Of a DNA stretch of 52,109 bases, positions 25,245 through 35,000 are shown in pieces. The notes under the pieces are model-generated. The model ran no database searches. It was given only the letters and a program-made list of their open reading frames with translations, and was not told where the DNA came from. Numbering within the stretch: the stretch's first letter is position 1; the number at the start of each line of letters is the position of its first letter. This stretch comes from Chitinophagales bacterium (lineage in GTDB: Bacteria; Bacteroidota; Bacteroidia; Chitinophagales; Chitinophagaceae): contig JAIXLB010000104.1 in assembly GCA_026931905.1 (NCBI GenBank), positions 1 to 52,109 on the forward strand. The letters are read 5' to 3'. The translations under genes and the position numbers were made by a program.

Positions 25245-26645
25245 TGTAAGTTCCATTACATTTTCTCTAAAAATGGTATCAGTATCCATTAAATCTTTTA
25301 CTGTTTGACAACTATGTATTACAGTGGTATGATCTCTTCCTCCAAAATGTTCTCCAATAGTTTTTAAAGAGTTTTTTGTAAATGCTTTTGCTAAGTACAT
25401 AGTTATTTGTCTGGCTTGTACAATTTCTCTCTTTCTGGTTTTATGTAATAGCTTTTCATAAGATACATCGAAGTACTCGCATACCATTTTTTGAATAGCA
25501 TCTATAGTAATTTCCTTACTACTTGTTTTTACAAAATTTCTTAAAACTTTTTTAGCAAGTTCAAGGTCAATTTCTTTTTTGTTTAAAGATGATTGAGCTA
25601 ATAAAGAAATTAAAGCTCCTTCTAATTCACGAACGTTGGTGTTTATATTATAAGCAACATATTTTATTACTTCTTTGGGCATATCCAACCCATCATTCTT
25701 CATTTTTCGTTCAAGAATTTCTATTCTTGTTTCATAATCTGGAATTTGAATATCTGCACTTAAACCCCAACGAAATCTGCTCAATAATCTTTCTTGCATA
25801 TCTGCCAAATCTTTTGGAGCTTTATCGCTTGTAAGTACTAATTGTTTACCACTTTGATGCAAATGATTAAAGATGGCAAAAAAAGCATCTTGGCTTTTTT
25901 CTGCTCTTGCAAAAAAGTGTACATCATCAATTATTAATACATCTATTAACTGATAAAAATGTATAAAGTCGTTGATGGCATTATTTCTGCTATGATCTTG
26001 AAATTGGTTGATAAATTTTTCGCTGCTTACATAAAGCACCACACGATTAGGATTTAATCTTTTTACTTCATTGCCTATGGCTTGTACCAAGTGTGTTTTG
26101 CCTAAACCAGTACCACCATAAATAACCAAGGGGTTAAAAGAATTTGCTCCAGGTTTTTCTGCAACAGTTTTTCCTGCTCGTCTTGCAACTCTGTTACAAT
26201 CGCCTTCTATAAAAGTATCAAAAGTGTATTTAGAATTTAATTGTGGGTCAATTTGCATTTTTTTCAACCCAGGAATTACAAAAGGATTTTTTACAGGATT
26301 ATCAATTACTAAAGGAAAATTCATTTCATTGTTGCTGTATGTTTTCATGCCACTTGTAGGTACATCCATGCTTCCATTTCTTCCATTACCGCTATCAACC
26401 ATAATTCTATATTCCAATCTTGCTTCTTTTCCTAATTCTCTTTTTAAAGTTTTTGCAAGAAGGTTTACATAATGTTCTTCTAAGTATTCATAAAAAAATT
26501 GGCTGGGTACTTGTATCATTAGTACATTGTCTTTTAGCTCAACAGGATTAATAGGTTCGAACCATGTTTTAAAGTGTTGCCATTCTACAATGTCTTTAAT
26601 AATTTTTAAGCAATTACTCCAAACGTTTTCAGCAGTTTTAGCCAT
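25218..26645 (-). CDS. dnaA: Chromosomal replication initiator DnaA
   Basis: AAA+ initiator that binds DnaA boxes and melts the origin. The 475 residues are standard. Domain I (about 1-85) includes WFEPINPVELKDN. Domain III has Walker A GGTGLGKTHLVQAIGNEV and Walker B VLIIDDVHFFA. Domain IV carries the signature GEHFGGRDHTTVIHSCQTV. The 136 bases upstream have no good DnaA-box cluster, so this window does not show the origin. It is convergent with the transhydrogenase genes. Confidence 0.97.
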   Translation of the reverse strand: MAKTAENVWSNCLKIIKDIVEWQHFKTWFEPINPVELKDNVLMIQVPSQFFYEYLEEHYVNLLAKTLKRELGKEARLEYRIMVDSGNGRNGSMDVPTSGMKTYSNNEMNFPLVIDNPVKNPFVIPGLKKMQIDPQLNSKYTFDTFIEGDCNRVARRAGKTVAEKPGANSFNPLVIYGGTGLGKTHLVQAIGNEVKRLNPNRVVLYVSSEKFINQFQDHSRNNAINDFIHFYQLIDVLIIDDVHFFARAEKSQDAFFAIFNHLHQSGKQLVLTSDKAPKDLADMQERLLSRFRWGLSADIQIPDYETRIEILERKMKNDGLDMPKEVIKYVAYNINTNVRELEGALISLLAQSSLNKKEIDLELAKKVLRNFVKTSSKEITIDAIQKMVCEYFDVSYEKLLHKTRKREIVQARQITMYLAKAFTKNSLKTIGEHFGGRDHTTVIHSCQTVKDLMDTDTIFRENVMELTQKVQLAAM

Positions 26646-26781
26646 GATAAGTTTTAATATTATATTGTAAGTTAGTTGTTTAAATTTTGCCCCAAGTTAG
26701 CTAAAAATTTTCAAATGTGAATAGTTGAAAACTTTTTTTGAGGGAGTGCAATATGTGTAATAAAAATCAAAAAAAAAATTT

Positions 26782-27720
26782 TTATTCACTAATATTTCTC
26801 CCTATTACAACAGTTTCTGAATTAACCAAATTTTTCTTTCTCGTTCGTGAAAAAATATAATCCAATCTACCTAATTGAATACCAGCCCAACCCACTTGGT
26901 TAACTAATGTTATTTTGCCATTTTTATTGGTATATTGTAAGGGTTCATCAAAAAATTTATGTGTGTGTCCGCTTACAATAAAATCAATATCATAATTTTC
27001 TTTTGCTAAAATTTCGTCACTAACTTTATCATCAGAATATTTATCTCCTAAATGCGATAAGCAAACAATTATATCGCAACCTTCTTTTTTTAATTTGTTA
27101 GCATACATGTTTGCATTTTCAATAGGATTTTTATAAACAGTTTTACCAAATAAATTATCTGGTATTAATCCTTTTCCTTCAATGCCTACACCTATAATGC
27201 CTATTTTAATTTTTCCTTTATGAATAATGGTATAAGGAATTGTTTTTCCTTCCATTGGTGTGTTGGTAAAATCGTAATTGCAAACAACAATAGGAAAGTT
27301 TGCATATTGTAATTGTGTTGCTAAATTTTCAAGCCCTGCATCAAAATCATGATTGCCTAATGTGGCAGCATCGTACTTCATTAAACTCATGGCTTTTATT
27401 TCTGGTTCTCCTTTATATAAATTAAAATAAGGTGTTCCTTGAAAAATATCTCCAGCATCTACTAACAAAACATTTTCATTCTTTGTACGAATATCATTTA
27501 TTAAAGCAGCTCTTGCAGCTACACCTCCTAAACCTGCATTTTTACTGCCATCCATAGGAAAAGGTTCTAATCTGCTGTGTACATCATTGGTGTGCAGAAT
27601 GGTTAATTTTTTTTCATCTTCTGTTAATGCTGCATACAAATTATTGAATGGTAATAATGATGAAGCTATTAATGCACCACCTGTGTATGCTGTTTCTTTT
27701 AAAAATTTTCTTCTGTGCAT
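26782..27720 (-). CDS. 5'-nucleotidase-type metallophosphatase (catalytic domain protein)
   Basis: A 312-residue calcineurin-like phosphoesterase of the UshA/5'-nucleotidase kind. A Tat-like signal (MHRRKFLKETAYTGGALIAS) precedes metal-binding motifs ILHTNDVHSRLEPF, LVDAGDIFQGTPYF, ATLGNHDFDAG, VCLSHLG and SGHTHKFF. The C-terminal substrate-recognition domain of classical 5'-nucleotidases is absent. It is supplied by the gene 21 bases upstream in the operon (27742-28479). The likely job is dephosphorylation of nucleotides in the periplasm. Confidence 0.9.
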   Translation of the reverse strand: MHRRKFLKETAYTGGALIASSLLPFNNLYAALTEDEKKLTILHTNDVHSRLEPFPMDGSKNAGLGGVAARAALINDIRTKNENVLLVDAGDIFQGTPYFNLYKGEPEIKAMSLMKYDAATLGNHDFDAGLENLATQLQYANFPIVVCNYDFTNTPMEGKTIPYTIIHKGKIKIGIIGVGIEGKGLIPDNLFGKTVYKNPIENANMYANKLKKEGCDIIVCLSHLGDKYSDDKVSDEILAKENYDIDFIVSGHTHKFFDEPLQYTNKNGKITLVNQVGWAGIQLGRLDYIFSRTRKKNLVNSETVVIGRNISE

Positions 27721-27741
27721 AGCACAATTTTTTTCGTTGAT

Positions 27742-28479
27742 TTAATAAGTAACTCTTCCTTCTGTATGCCAATCTATTGGTTTGCCCTGCTTGGTTAATT
27801 CTTGTATAAAATCTATTAAAGCATCTCTAAATAAATAGCCTTTGTTTATTACAGGAATGGTTGTAAGCATAGCACAACCATCACCTCCTCTTGCTATATA
27901 ATCACTATTGGCTATTGTGTAAGTTGCATTTTCATCTAAAGGTTTTTCATTAATAAAAATATCAAAAGCTTGTTTGTTATTTATTTTTAGTTTTATTCCA
28001 TTGCTTACAGGCCAACCATTTAATTCAGCAGTTTTATTTAAAAATTCTTTTAGTACATTTCCTTTTACCTCTTGCAATACTATTAAATTATCGAAAGGCA
28101 TTATTTCGTAAATAGCACCAATGGTTATATCGCCTTTGGGCAAATAAGAACGAATGCCACCAAAGTTTACAAATGCAGCATCTATTTTTCTTTCAAATTT
28201 TTTTTCTGCCATTATTTTCATACAATCTGCCATAAAATTTCCTATATCACTTTCTGGTTGCTTTACAGTTAAACCTTTTGTAGAAAAACCTATAACCTTA
28301 CTCATTGCTTTATGAATATTGTTTGCATAAGGTTGTAGCATTGCTGTTAATGAACTGTCTTTCTTATTCTCTTTATTTATTTTATAATCTTTGTAAGAAA
28401 CTGTAATACTTTGTTTTTGGGGTGTACAAGAATAGAGTGAAAAAAATATACAGGTAAAAATTACAGTTAGTTTTGGCAT
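27742..28479 (-). CDS. 5'-nucleotidase C-terminal domain lipoprotein
   Basis: A 245-residue lipoprotein (signal MPKLTVIFTCIFFSLYSC, Cys18) made of only the 5_nucleotid_C domain. Visible are PESDIGNFMADCM, AFVNFGGIRSYLPKGDIT, IYEIMPFDNLIVLQEVKG and IANSDYIARGGDGCAML, the parts that hold the nucleoside. The metal-dependent catalytic domain is the next gene downstream (26782-27720), so the enzyme appears divided into two proteins, one lipid-anchored. Confidence 0.88.
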   Translation of the reverse strand: MPKLTVIFTCIFFSLYSCTPQKQSITVSYKDYKINKENKKDSSLTAMLQPYANNIHKAMSKVIGFSTKGLTVKQPESDIGNFMADCMKIMAEKKFERKIDAAFVNFGGIRSYLPKGDITIGAIYEIMPFDNLIVLQEVKGNVLKEFLNKTAELNGWPVSNGIKLKINNKQAFDIFINEKPLDENATYTIANSDYIARGGDGCAMLTTIPVINKGYLFRDALIDFIQELTKQGKPIDWHTEGRVTY

Positions 28480-28596
28480 TTTGAAAATTATGAAAGTGAA
28501 AGGTAATTTTTAGCAAACTATTAAACAACATTTTTTTAATTTTTTTAAAAAAAAATTAAAACTACTTTCGCCGTACTTAAATAAAAATAATTGAAT

Positions 28597-28977
28597 ATGA
28601 GTTACGAGGTTACAGGAAAATTAGTTGCAAAGTTTGATACAGTTCAAAGAACTGAAACTTTTAAAACAAGAGAATTTGTAATTGAAAAATCTGAAGATAT
28701 TGGAGGTAGAGTTATTACAAACTATATTAAATTTCAATGCGTACAAGATAGAACTTCAATGGTAGATAGGTTTAATATTGGTGATGATGTAAAAGTGATG
28801 TTTAATTTAAAAGGAACGAAATGGAATAAAAATGGTACAGATAATTACATTACCAATTTAGATGCGTGGCGTATGGAAACAATTAAATTGGGCGATGATG
28901 TTGCCTCTCAAGATGCACCACCAGATTTTATACCTTCAACTGCTCCTGATGATGTGGTAGATGATTTACCTTTTTAA
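28597..28977 (+). CDS. DUF3127 family protein
   Basis: A 126-residue protein matching DUF3127: MSYEVTGKLVAKFDTVQRTE, FKTREFVIE, YIKFQCVQDRTSMVDRF and KWNKNGTDNYITNLDAWR. It ends in an acidic tail (DDVVDDLPF) like that of single-stranded DNA-binding proteins, and the fold is probably an OB-fold; the tail similarity suggests, but does not prove, a role with DNA-repair partners. I chose the ATG at 28597 over a TTG at 28591. A TACTTTCG -7-like box lies at 28563-28570. Confidence 0.85.
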   Translation: MSYEVTGKLVAKFDTVQRTETFKTREFVIEKSEDIGGRVITNYIKFQCVQDRTSMVDRFNIGDDVKVMFNLKGTKWNKNGTDNYITNLDAWRMETIKLGDDVASQDAPPDFIPSTAPDDVVDDLPF

Positions 28978-28991
28978 CAGCAGCATATTTT

Positions 28992-30536
28992 TTATTCTAC
29001 TTTATATTTTAAATACACATGATTTACTAAACCAACTGGTTTGTAGTTTTTTACAAGCCAGTTGAGGGTAGTATCGTTATACATTTTATACAAAACAATT
29101 TCACGCATACTTACTATATAATTTCCTTGATGTGGTGTTGCAGAAGGAGTTGTATAATTAGGGTTATTTATTAAAAAATCTTTTGCAATTTTTCTACTTT
29201 GACCATAATCAATACCTGTGTCCATTATTTTTTCATACACTAATTGTTTGTTTTCAATAAATTCATTGGTGTAAGGAATTAAATCTGGATAAAATTTTGC
29301 AACAGAAATAATCATAAAAATCCATAAGCCAATTACTGCAAATTTTAATTTGCTTTGCCAAAGTTTATTTATTAATACAGCAATTAAAACGTACAGCAAT
29401 GGTATAATAATAAGCAAATGTCTTACACCAGTTTGAAAGTTATTGAAGCAACTTAAAATTATAAAATAATAAACAATAGGCAACAGCAACAGCCCATATT
29501 TTTTAATAATAATTTTAAAACGAAACAGTAGTAAAAACATTCCTGTACATACAAGAATTAAAATGCTTAATGGAAATTTATACCAAGCATTAACAATATA
29601 AAAATTCCAAAAACCGCCATGCAATTTGCTTTGCCCTAATAAATACACACCAGGGTAAGTACTATTTATTCCTCCTCCAATATTTGAATTATATTGAAGC
29701 ATATCAAGGCTTTGAATATAATTTTCAGGAAAAGGCAAAGGCAACCAATGTATCCAAGAAAAATTTTGTTGAATATTTTTAAACACATTGCTTTGAAACT
29801 CGTAGCTACCCAGCGTTTTAAAAGAATGATGAAAATAAAACCAAACATTTATAATCAGCAAAACAAGTAGTATAAATTGTATAAATTTTTTCCAATCAAT
29901 CTTTTTGTTTTTTACAATTATCATTACCCAATATAGCGGAATGAAAAATAAAAAACTATGTTTAGTAACCAAGCCTGTGGCAAGCCATATACAACTAAAC
30001 CAAAAATTTTTATTGCTTTTTTGATATAAATATTTGTACAAATGAAAAACAGTTGCTAAGGCTATTAAACCACTCAAATAATCTGAATTAATTAATACAG
30101 AATAAGCAATAATCAATGGGTCTATAATAAAAAATAAAAAAGCAATTAACCAGTTTTTTACATGAAGCAGTTTTAAAAATTGGTATAAATAAATTAGCAC
30201 CAATAAGGAAAAAAAAATCATCATGTAACGTCCTTGTTGTTGGTCTTTTGTGCCAAAATCATTTTGTTTAAAATCAGTATGTAAAACTTGTTGCACAATT
30301 CTTGGCAGCCAAACGATACTTATTACAGGTGTTTTACTGTCATCAAGAGGTTCAATTCTATCAGGTTTTCCATGCAACCATCTTTTGCTGTATTCTATAT
30401 AACTGGGCTCGTCGTAAGTAATGTATTGTTGGCTTATAAAATAAAATGCAATGCTTACATGCACCACAATAATTGCAATAAACAAAACATGATTTTTGTT
30501 TTTCAAAAAAGTAGTTATGGTATTTATAAATTTCAT
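28992..30536 (-). CDS. GT39/PMT-like membrane glycosyltransferase
   Basis: A 514-residue multi-pass protein with about eleven hydrophobic helices. After the first helix comes an acidic loop motif, ITYDEPSYIEYSKRWLHG, in the position of the catalytic Asp-Glu of ArnT/PMT glycosyltransferases that use lipid-linked sugars. Other family-like parts are FQTGVRHLLIIIPLLYVL and a periplasmic C-terminal end. Acceptor and sugar are unknown. The start codon directly abuts the truB stop with no gap, so the genes are probably one transcript. Confidence 0.75.
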   Translation of the reverse strand: MKFINTITTFLKNKNHVLFIAIIVVHVSIAFYFISQQYITYDEPSYIEYSKRWLHGKPDRIEPLDDSKTPVISIVWLPRIVQQVLHTDFKQNDFGTKDQQQGRYMMIFFSLLVLIYLYQFLKLLHVKNWLIAFLFFIIDPLIIAYSVLINSDYLSGLIALATVFHLYKYLYQKSNKNFWFSCIWLATGLVTKHSFLFFIPLYWVMIIVKNKKIDWKKFIQFILLVLLIINVWFYFHHSFKTLGSYEFQSNVFKNIQQNFSWIHWLPLPFPENYIQSLDMLQYNSNIGGGINSTYPGVYLLGQSKLHGGFWNFYIVNAWYKFPLSILILVCTGMFLLLFRFKIIIKKYGLLLLPIVYYFIILSCFNNFQTGVRHLLIIIPLLYVLIAVLINKLWQSKLKFAVIGLWIFMIISVAKFYPDLIPYTNEFIENKQLVYEKIMDTGIDYGQSRKIAKDFLINNPNYTTPSATPHQGNYIVSMREIVLYKMYNDTTLNWLVKNYKPVGLVNHVYLKYKVE

Positions 30537-31241
30537 TTATAAAATAGAGGCTTCTTCTTTTCTTAACAAAGCAATTTCTTTTTCAAAATTTTCAATAGAA
30601 TAAGCATTATTTAAGGTAAAATCTCCAATAGCTGTTCTACACAAACTGCTTAAATATGCACCACAATTTAAAGCTACACCAAAATCGTTTGCAAGGCTTC
30701 TAATATAAGTTCCAGTGCTGCACTTTACTTTAAAGTGTACAACAGGCAATTCAATTTTTGTAATTTCAAATTCATGAATAGTTACAGGTCGTGGATCTAC
30801 TTTTACTTCAATTCCTTTTCTTGCAGATTCGTACAATCTTTTACCATCTTTTTTAATGGCAGAATGTTGAGGTGGCATTTGTAAAATATTGCCTGTAAAT
30901 TGTTTTGTTGCTGCGTAAATTTCATTCTCAGAAATGCAAGAAATATCTTTAAAATTTTCTGGTTCTTTTTCTAAATCATAAGTAGCAGTAGTAGCTCCTA
31001 AAGTAAAAGTGCCAATATATTCTTTAGGTTGCCCCATGTATTCATTTATTTTCTTTGTGAATTTTCCTGTACAAATAATTAATAAGCCAGAAGCTAAGGG
31101 GTCTAAAGTTCCTGCATGTCCTACTTTAGAAACTTTGGTTAAGGTGCGTACTTTTTTTACCACATCAAAGCTGGTCCATTTTAATGGTTTATTAAAAAGT
31201 AAAACTGCTCCATCAGTATATTTTTGTATTGGTTGCATCAT
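30537..31241 (-). CDS. truB: tRNA pseudouridine(55) synthase TruB
   Basis: Isomerises U55 to pseudouridine in the T-loop of tRNAs. The 234 residues include KPLKWTSFDVVKKVR, the catalytic Asp in GHAGTLDPLASGLLI, YIGTFTLGATTATYDLE, QMPPQHSAIKKDGKRLYE, ARKGIEV and CSTGTYIRSLANDFG. The length fits the short form without the extra C-terminal PUA domain of E. coli TruB. Two adjacent Met codons make the exact start uncertain by one residue. Confidence 0.95.
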   Translation of the reverse strand: MMQPIQKYTDGAVLLFNKPLKWTSFDVVKKVRTLTKVSKVGHAGTLDPLASGLLIICTGKFTKKINEYMGQPKEYIGTFTLGATTATYDLEKEPENFKDISCISENEIYAATKQFTGNILQMPPQHSAIKKDGKRLYESARKGIEVKVDPRPVTIHEFEITKIELPVVHFKVKCSTGTYIRSLANDFGVALNCGAYLSSLCRTAIGDFTLNNAYSIENFEKEIALLRKEEASIL

Positions 31242-31302
31242 AAACGAAGATAATAAAGATGTAAAGTAAAAAATGTTTTGATTGTATGATAAATGGGTTT
31301 AT

Positions 31303-31340
31303 AAAAAAACCTTGTTGAATTTGCACAACAAGGTTTTTTT
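31303..31340. terminator. Terminator downstream of the DUF3276 gene
   Basis: Perfect 15-bp inverted repeat (31303-31317 and 31326-31340), core CCTTGTTG, 8-base loop, with A7 and T7 runs. It separates the DUF3276 gene from truB, both on the minus strand. Confidence 0.92.
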
Positions 31341-31365
31341 AAATTATTTTTTTAGAAAAATTATT

Positions 31366-31785
31366 TTACCATTTATCTACTTCTTCAGAAGAAAGATTGT
31401 TATTGCTTGTTGCAACAACATCTTCAATTTTAGTATTTGTATTTTCTACTGCAACTGCAACTTCAGATACAGTATCCATATTTTCAGTTTCAGGATATTC
31501 GTGGTTGAAAGCATCAAAATCAAAATCGGGCATTAAATCTGTTTTTACATAATCTACTGCTTCATTTAATGCTTTAATAAATTTGTTGAAATCTTCTTTG
31601 TAAAGAAAAATTTTGTGTCTGTCGTAACCATTATCATCAAAGCGTTTTCTACTTTCTGTGATAGTTAAAAAATAATCGTTTCCACGAGTTGCTCTTACAT
31701 CAAAAAAGTAAGTTCTTCTTTTTCCAGCTTTAATGCGTTTGCTATAAACGCTGTCATTCTTTTTTTCGTTGTTTTCGTAAGCCAC
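31366..31785 (-). CDS. DUF3276 (PUR-alpha-like) protein
   Basis: A 139-residue protein with the family opening AYENNEKKNDSVYSKRIKAG, RRTYFFDVRATRGNDYFLTI and HKIFLYKEDFNKFIKALNEA, then an acidic tail. DUF3276 proteins have a PUR-like nucleic-acid-binding fold (Borrelia BpuR is a known relative), so RNA/DNA binding is likely. The start is a GTG at 31785: the family sequence begins there, and residues further upstream are unlike any relative. A good promoter lies 28 bases upstream. Confidence 0.88.
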   Translation of the reverse strand: MAYENNEKKNDSVYSKRIKAGKRRTYFFDVRATRGNDYFLTITESRKRFDDNGYDRHKIFLYKEDFNKFIKALNEAVDYVKTDLMPDFDFDAFNHEYPETENMDTVSEVAVAVENTNTKIEDVVATSNNNLSSEEVDKW

Positions 31786-31813
31786 TGTAATTAAATTTAA
31801 AATTAAAGAGAGG

Positions 31814-31843
31814 CAAATATAGTATTGTTGTTGTATTATCAAA
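31814..31843 (-). promoter_or_regulatory. Promoter of the DUF3276 gene
   Basis: Minus strand: TTTG (31843-31840), 18-base spacer, TATATTTG (31821-31814). Both elements fit the Bacteroidota consensus. The GTG start is at 31785. Confidence 0.65.
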
Positions 31844-32010
31844 ATTTTTTGAAGCACACTTTTATAAGTTTATAAATAGTGCAAACATTTTTTTTACATG
31901 AAATGTATTTTTAAAAAAGTTAAAGGAAAGTTGTATAACTGCTTGGTTTGATATCTTATTTGTAAAACGCAAATGAAAGTTTTATTTTCACGTTTCAAAA
32001 TACCTAATAC

Positions 32011-35000
32011 CTGAAGCGTTTTTTTAAAATATTAAGAAGAACTTTACTCATCATTATTTCAATAATAGTATGTATATGGTTGTTGTTGCAAACAACACCT
32101 GTACAAAATTGGTTGGTAGGTATTGTTACCAAAAAACTTTCTACTGAATTAGGAACAGAGGTGAGTATTAAGCATGTAAATTTTTCTTTGTTTAATAGAG
32201 CAGATATTGAAGGCGTTTTTGTAGCAGATAAAACTAAAGACACTTTATTATATGCTGGGCAACTAAAAGTAAGAATTACTGATTGGTTTATTTTTAAAGA
32301 TAAAGCCTTATTGAAGTATGTAGGATTGGAAGATGCTGTAATAAAATTACAACGTAAAGATTCTGTTTGGAATTATCAATTTATTGTAGATCATTTTGCT
32401 TCGCCCAAAAAAAAATCGAGTGGTGGAGGCTTGGATTTGAATCTTAAAAAAATTGATTTTAAAAATCTGCATTTCATTAATAATGATAGATGGGTAGGCG
32501 AGAAAATTGATGTAAAAATAGGTAGCCTAATTGTAGATGCAGATAAAGTAGATTTAAACAAAAGTATTTTTAATATTAATGCAGTTACTATTGAAAACCC
32601 TAAAATAATTATTGAAAATTATGATGCCATTCGTCCTAAATGGATGAGAAAACCAAGAGATACAACAAGTGTATCTCAATTAAACCCATCTGGAATTGCA
32701 TTAAAAATTGCAGAACTAAAAATTAAAAATGGATTGTTTATTGATAATGCCGATCAAGAAAAACCTTTGCCTCAATTTGATGGCTTGCATCTTGCCTTTA
32801 ATAAAATAAATGCAACATTTAAAAATGTACTTTTAAACAAGGATACTTTAACTACCAAAATGGAATTAACTTGTAAAGAACGTAGTGGCTTAGAAGTAAA
32901 AAAAATGATAGCAGATTATAAAGTAAATCCGCAAATAATGGAGTTTGCAAATCTTGCTTTAGAAACCAATAGAAGCACAATAGGAAATTATTATGCAATG
33001 AAGTTTAAGCATTTTGATTACGATTTTGCAAACTATATTTCTAATGTAATAATGGTTGCAAATTTTAGAAACTCTACTGTTCATACAAATGATATTGCTT
33101 TGTTTGCTCCAGAGCTTTTAAGCTTTAATAAAAATGTACAGCTTTCAGGCAAATATCATGGCACTGTAACAGATTTTCATATTGAACATCTTTTAGCAAA
33201 AACTGATAACTCAATTTTAACTGGACATCTTGCTATGAAAGGATTACCAGATATTGATAAAACTTTTATAAGCCTTAACAATGGTGCTGTTTACACATCT
33301 GCAACTGAGTTAAATAAATTTATTCCATCATTAAAATCAATAACAAATCCAGATATCAATGCTTTAGGAAATATTATTTATAGAGGAAGTTTTAATGGCT
33401 TATACAATAACTTTAAAGTGAAGGGAAATATAAGCAGCAATTTAGGAGCAGTATATACAGACATTGCTTTAACATTTCCTAAAAAACAAGAACCCACCTA
33501 TACTGGAAACATAAGCACACAAAAATTTAATCTAGGAAAATTCATCAACTCAACATTGTTGGGCGATATAGCTTTTGAAGGAAAAATATCGGGTAGCAGT
33601 TATTCTTTGGAAAAAATGAAAACTTCTTTCGATGGCACTATTCATAAGTTTGAATTAAATGATTATGCTTACACCAATATCACTACTTTAGGAACATTCG
33701 AAAAAAAATCTTTTTCAGGTCAGGTAAAAATTGCAGATCCTAACTTGGATTTTATGGGTATGATGCAAATTGATTTATCAGATTCTATTCCTCGTTTTAA
33801 TTTGTTTGCAGACATTTTAAAATCTAATTACAAACAATTAAATCTTACAAAAAATGATTTGCAAGTAATAGGCACTTTAGACGTAAACTTTAGAGGAACA
33901 AATATTGACAATTTTGAAGGAGAGGCAAAACTGTTAAATGCTTTTGTGAAAAATAACAATGAGTCTATTAAGTTTGATTCGTTGGTGCTTGTATCAAATT
34001 ATATAAACAATAAAAAGCATTTACGACTTTCAGGACCAGATTTTGCAACACATGTAATAGGCGATTTTAGCATTTTAGGATTGCCTGCAAGTTTTCAATC
34101 ATTCTTACATAAGTATTATCCTGCTTATATTTCACAGCCATCTTCTATTCCTCAAAATCAAGATTTTACTTTTAAAATTTCAACAGGTTTTGCAGAACCG
34201 TATTTAAAATTAATTGACACTAATTTATCTGGCTTGAATGATATTGATATTTCTGGTTTAATAAATACAAAAATTAATAAACTCCAAACAACAGTTTTAG
34301 TACCATCGTTTGGGTATAAAAATTATTTGTTTACAGGAATTGATATTACAGGAAATGGAACAATGGATTCGTTATCAGTTGCTGGCGAAGTGGTAAGCAT
34401 TTTAATTAATGATAGCACACATTTACCAATGACTGCTTTTAATATCAATTCTTCCAAAGATCATTCAAAAGTAAACATACAAACAAGGGCTAACAGCACT
34501 TTGAATGATGCTTATTTAGCAGCAGATGTAACAACTTTAGAAGATGGAATAAGAGTTGATTTTAATCCATCTTCATTTGTAATAAATGATAAAAAATGGG
34601 AGATTGAAAAAAATGGCTCTTTGGTAATTAGAAAAAATTATTTAAGCACAAAAGATTTTAAACTTACACAAGGCTACCAAGAAATTATTTTAAACACTGA
34701 TGTAGAAGATGATAACAATGCAACCAACTTAACAGTAGATTTAAAAAATGTTATTATAGGCGACTTTCTTGTATATATTTTAAAAGACCCTAAATTAGAA
34801 GGATTAGCAACAGGAAAAATAAAAGCAACTAATGTTTTTAATAACCTTAATGCTCATGCTGATTTAAAAGTACAGCAATTTAAACTTGATGAAGATTCTA
34901 TAGGACTTGCAAATGTTATTGCAGCCTATGAAAGTAAAACAGGAAGAGTAACTTGGGATTGGTTATCTCCCAATGCAGATTATCATTTTAGCATGAAAGG

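Noticed and set aside
26550..26570. tRNA-like GGTTCGAACC motif
   Set aside because: It lies inside dnaA on the coding strand and there is no cloverleaf around it.
26646..26781. Replication origin next to dnaA
   Set aside because: No good DnaA-box cluster in this gap; only weak partial matches were seen. Origins need not adjoin dnaA in Bacteroidota.
31786..31857. Upstream extension of the DUF3276 protein
   Set aside because: The family sequence begins at the GTG at 31785, and the promoter at 31814-31843 lies within the supposed extension.
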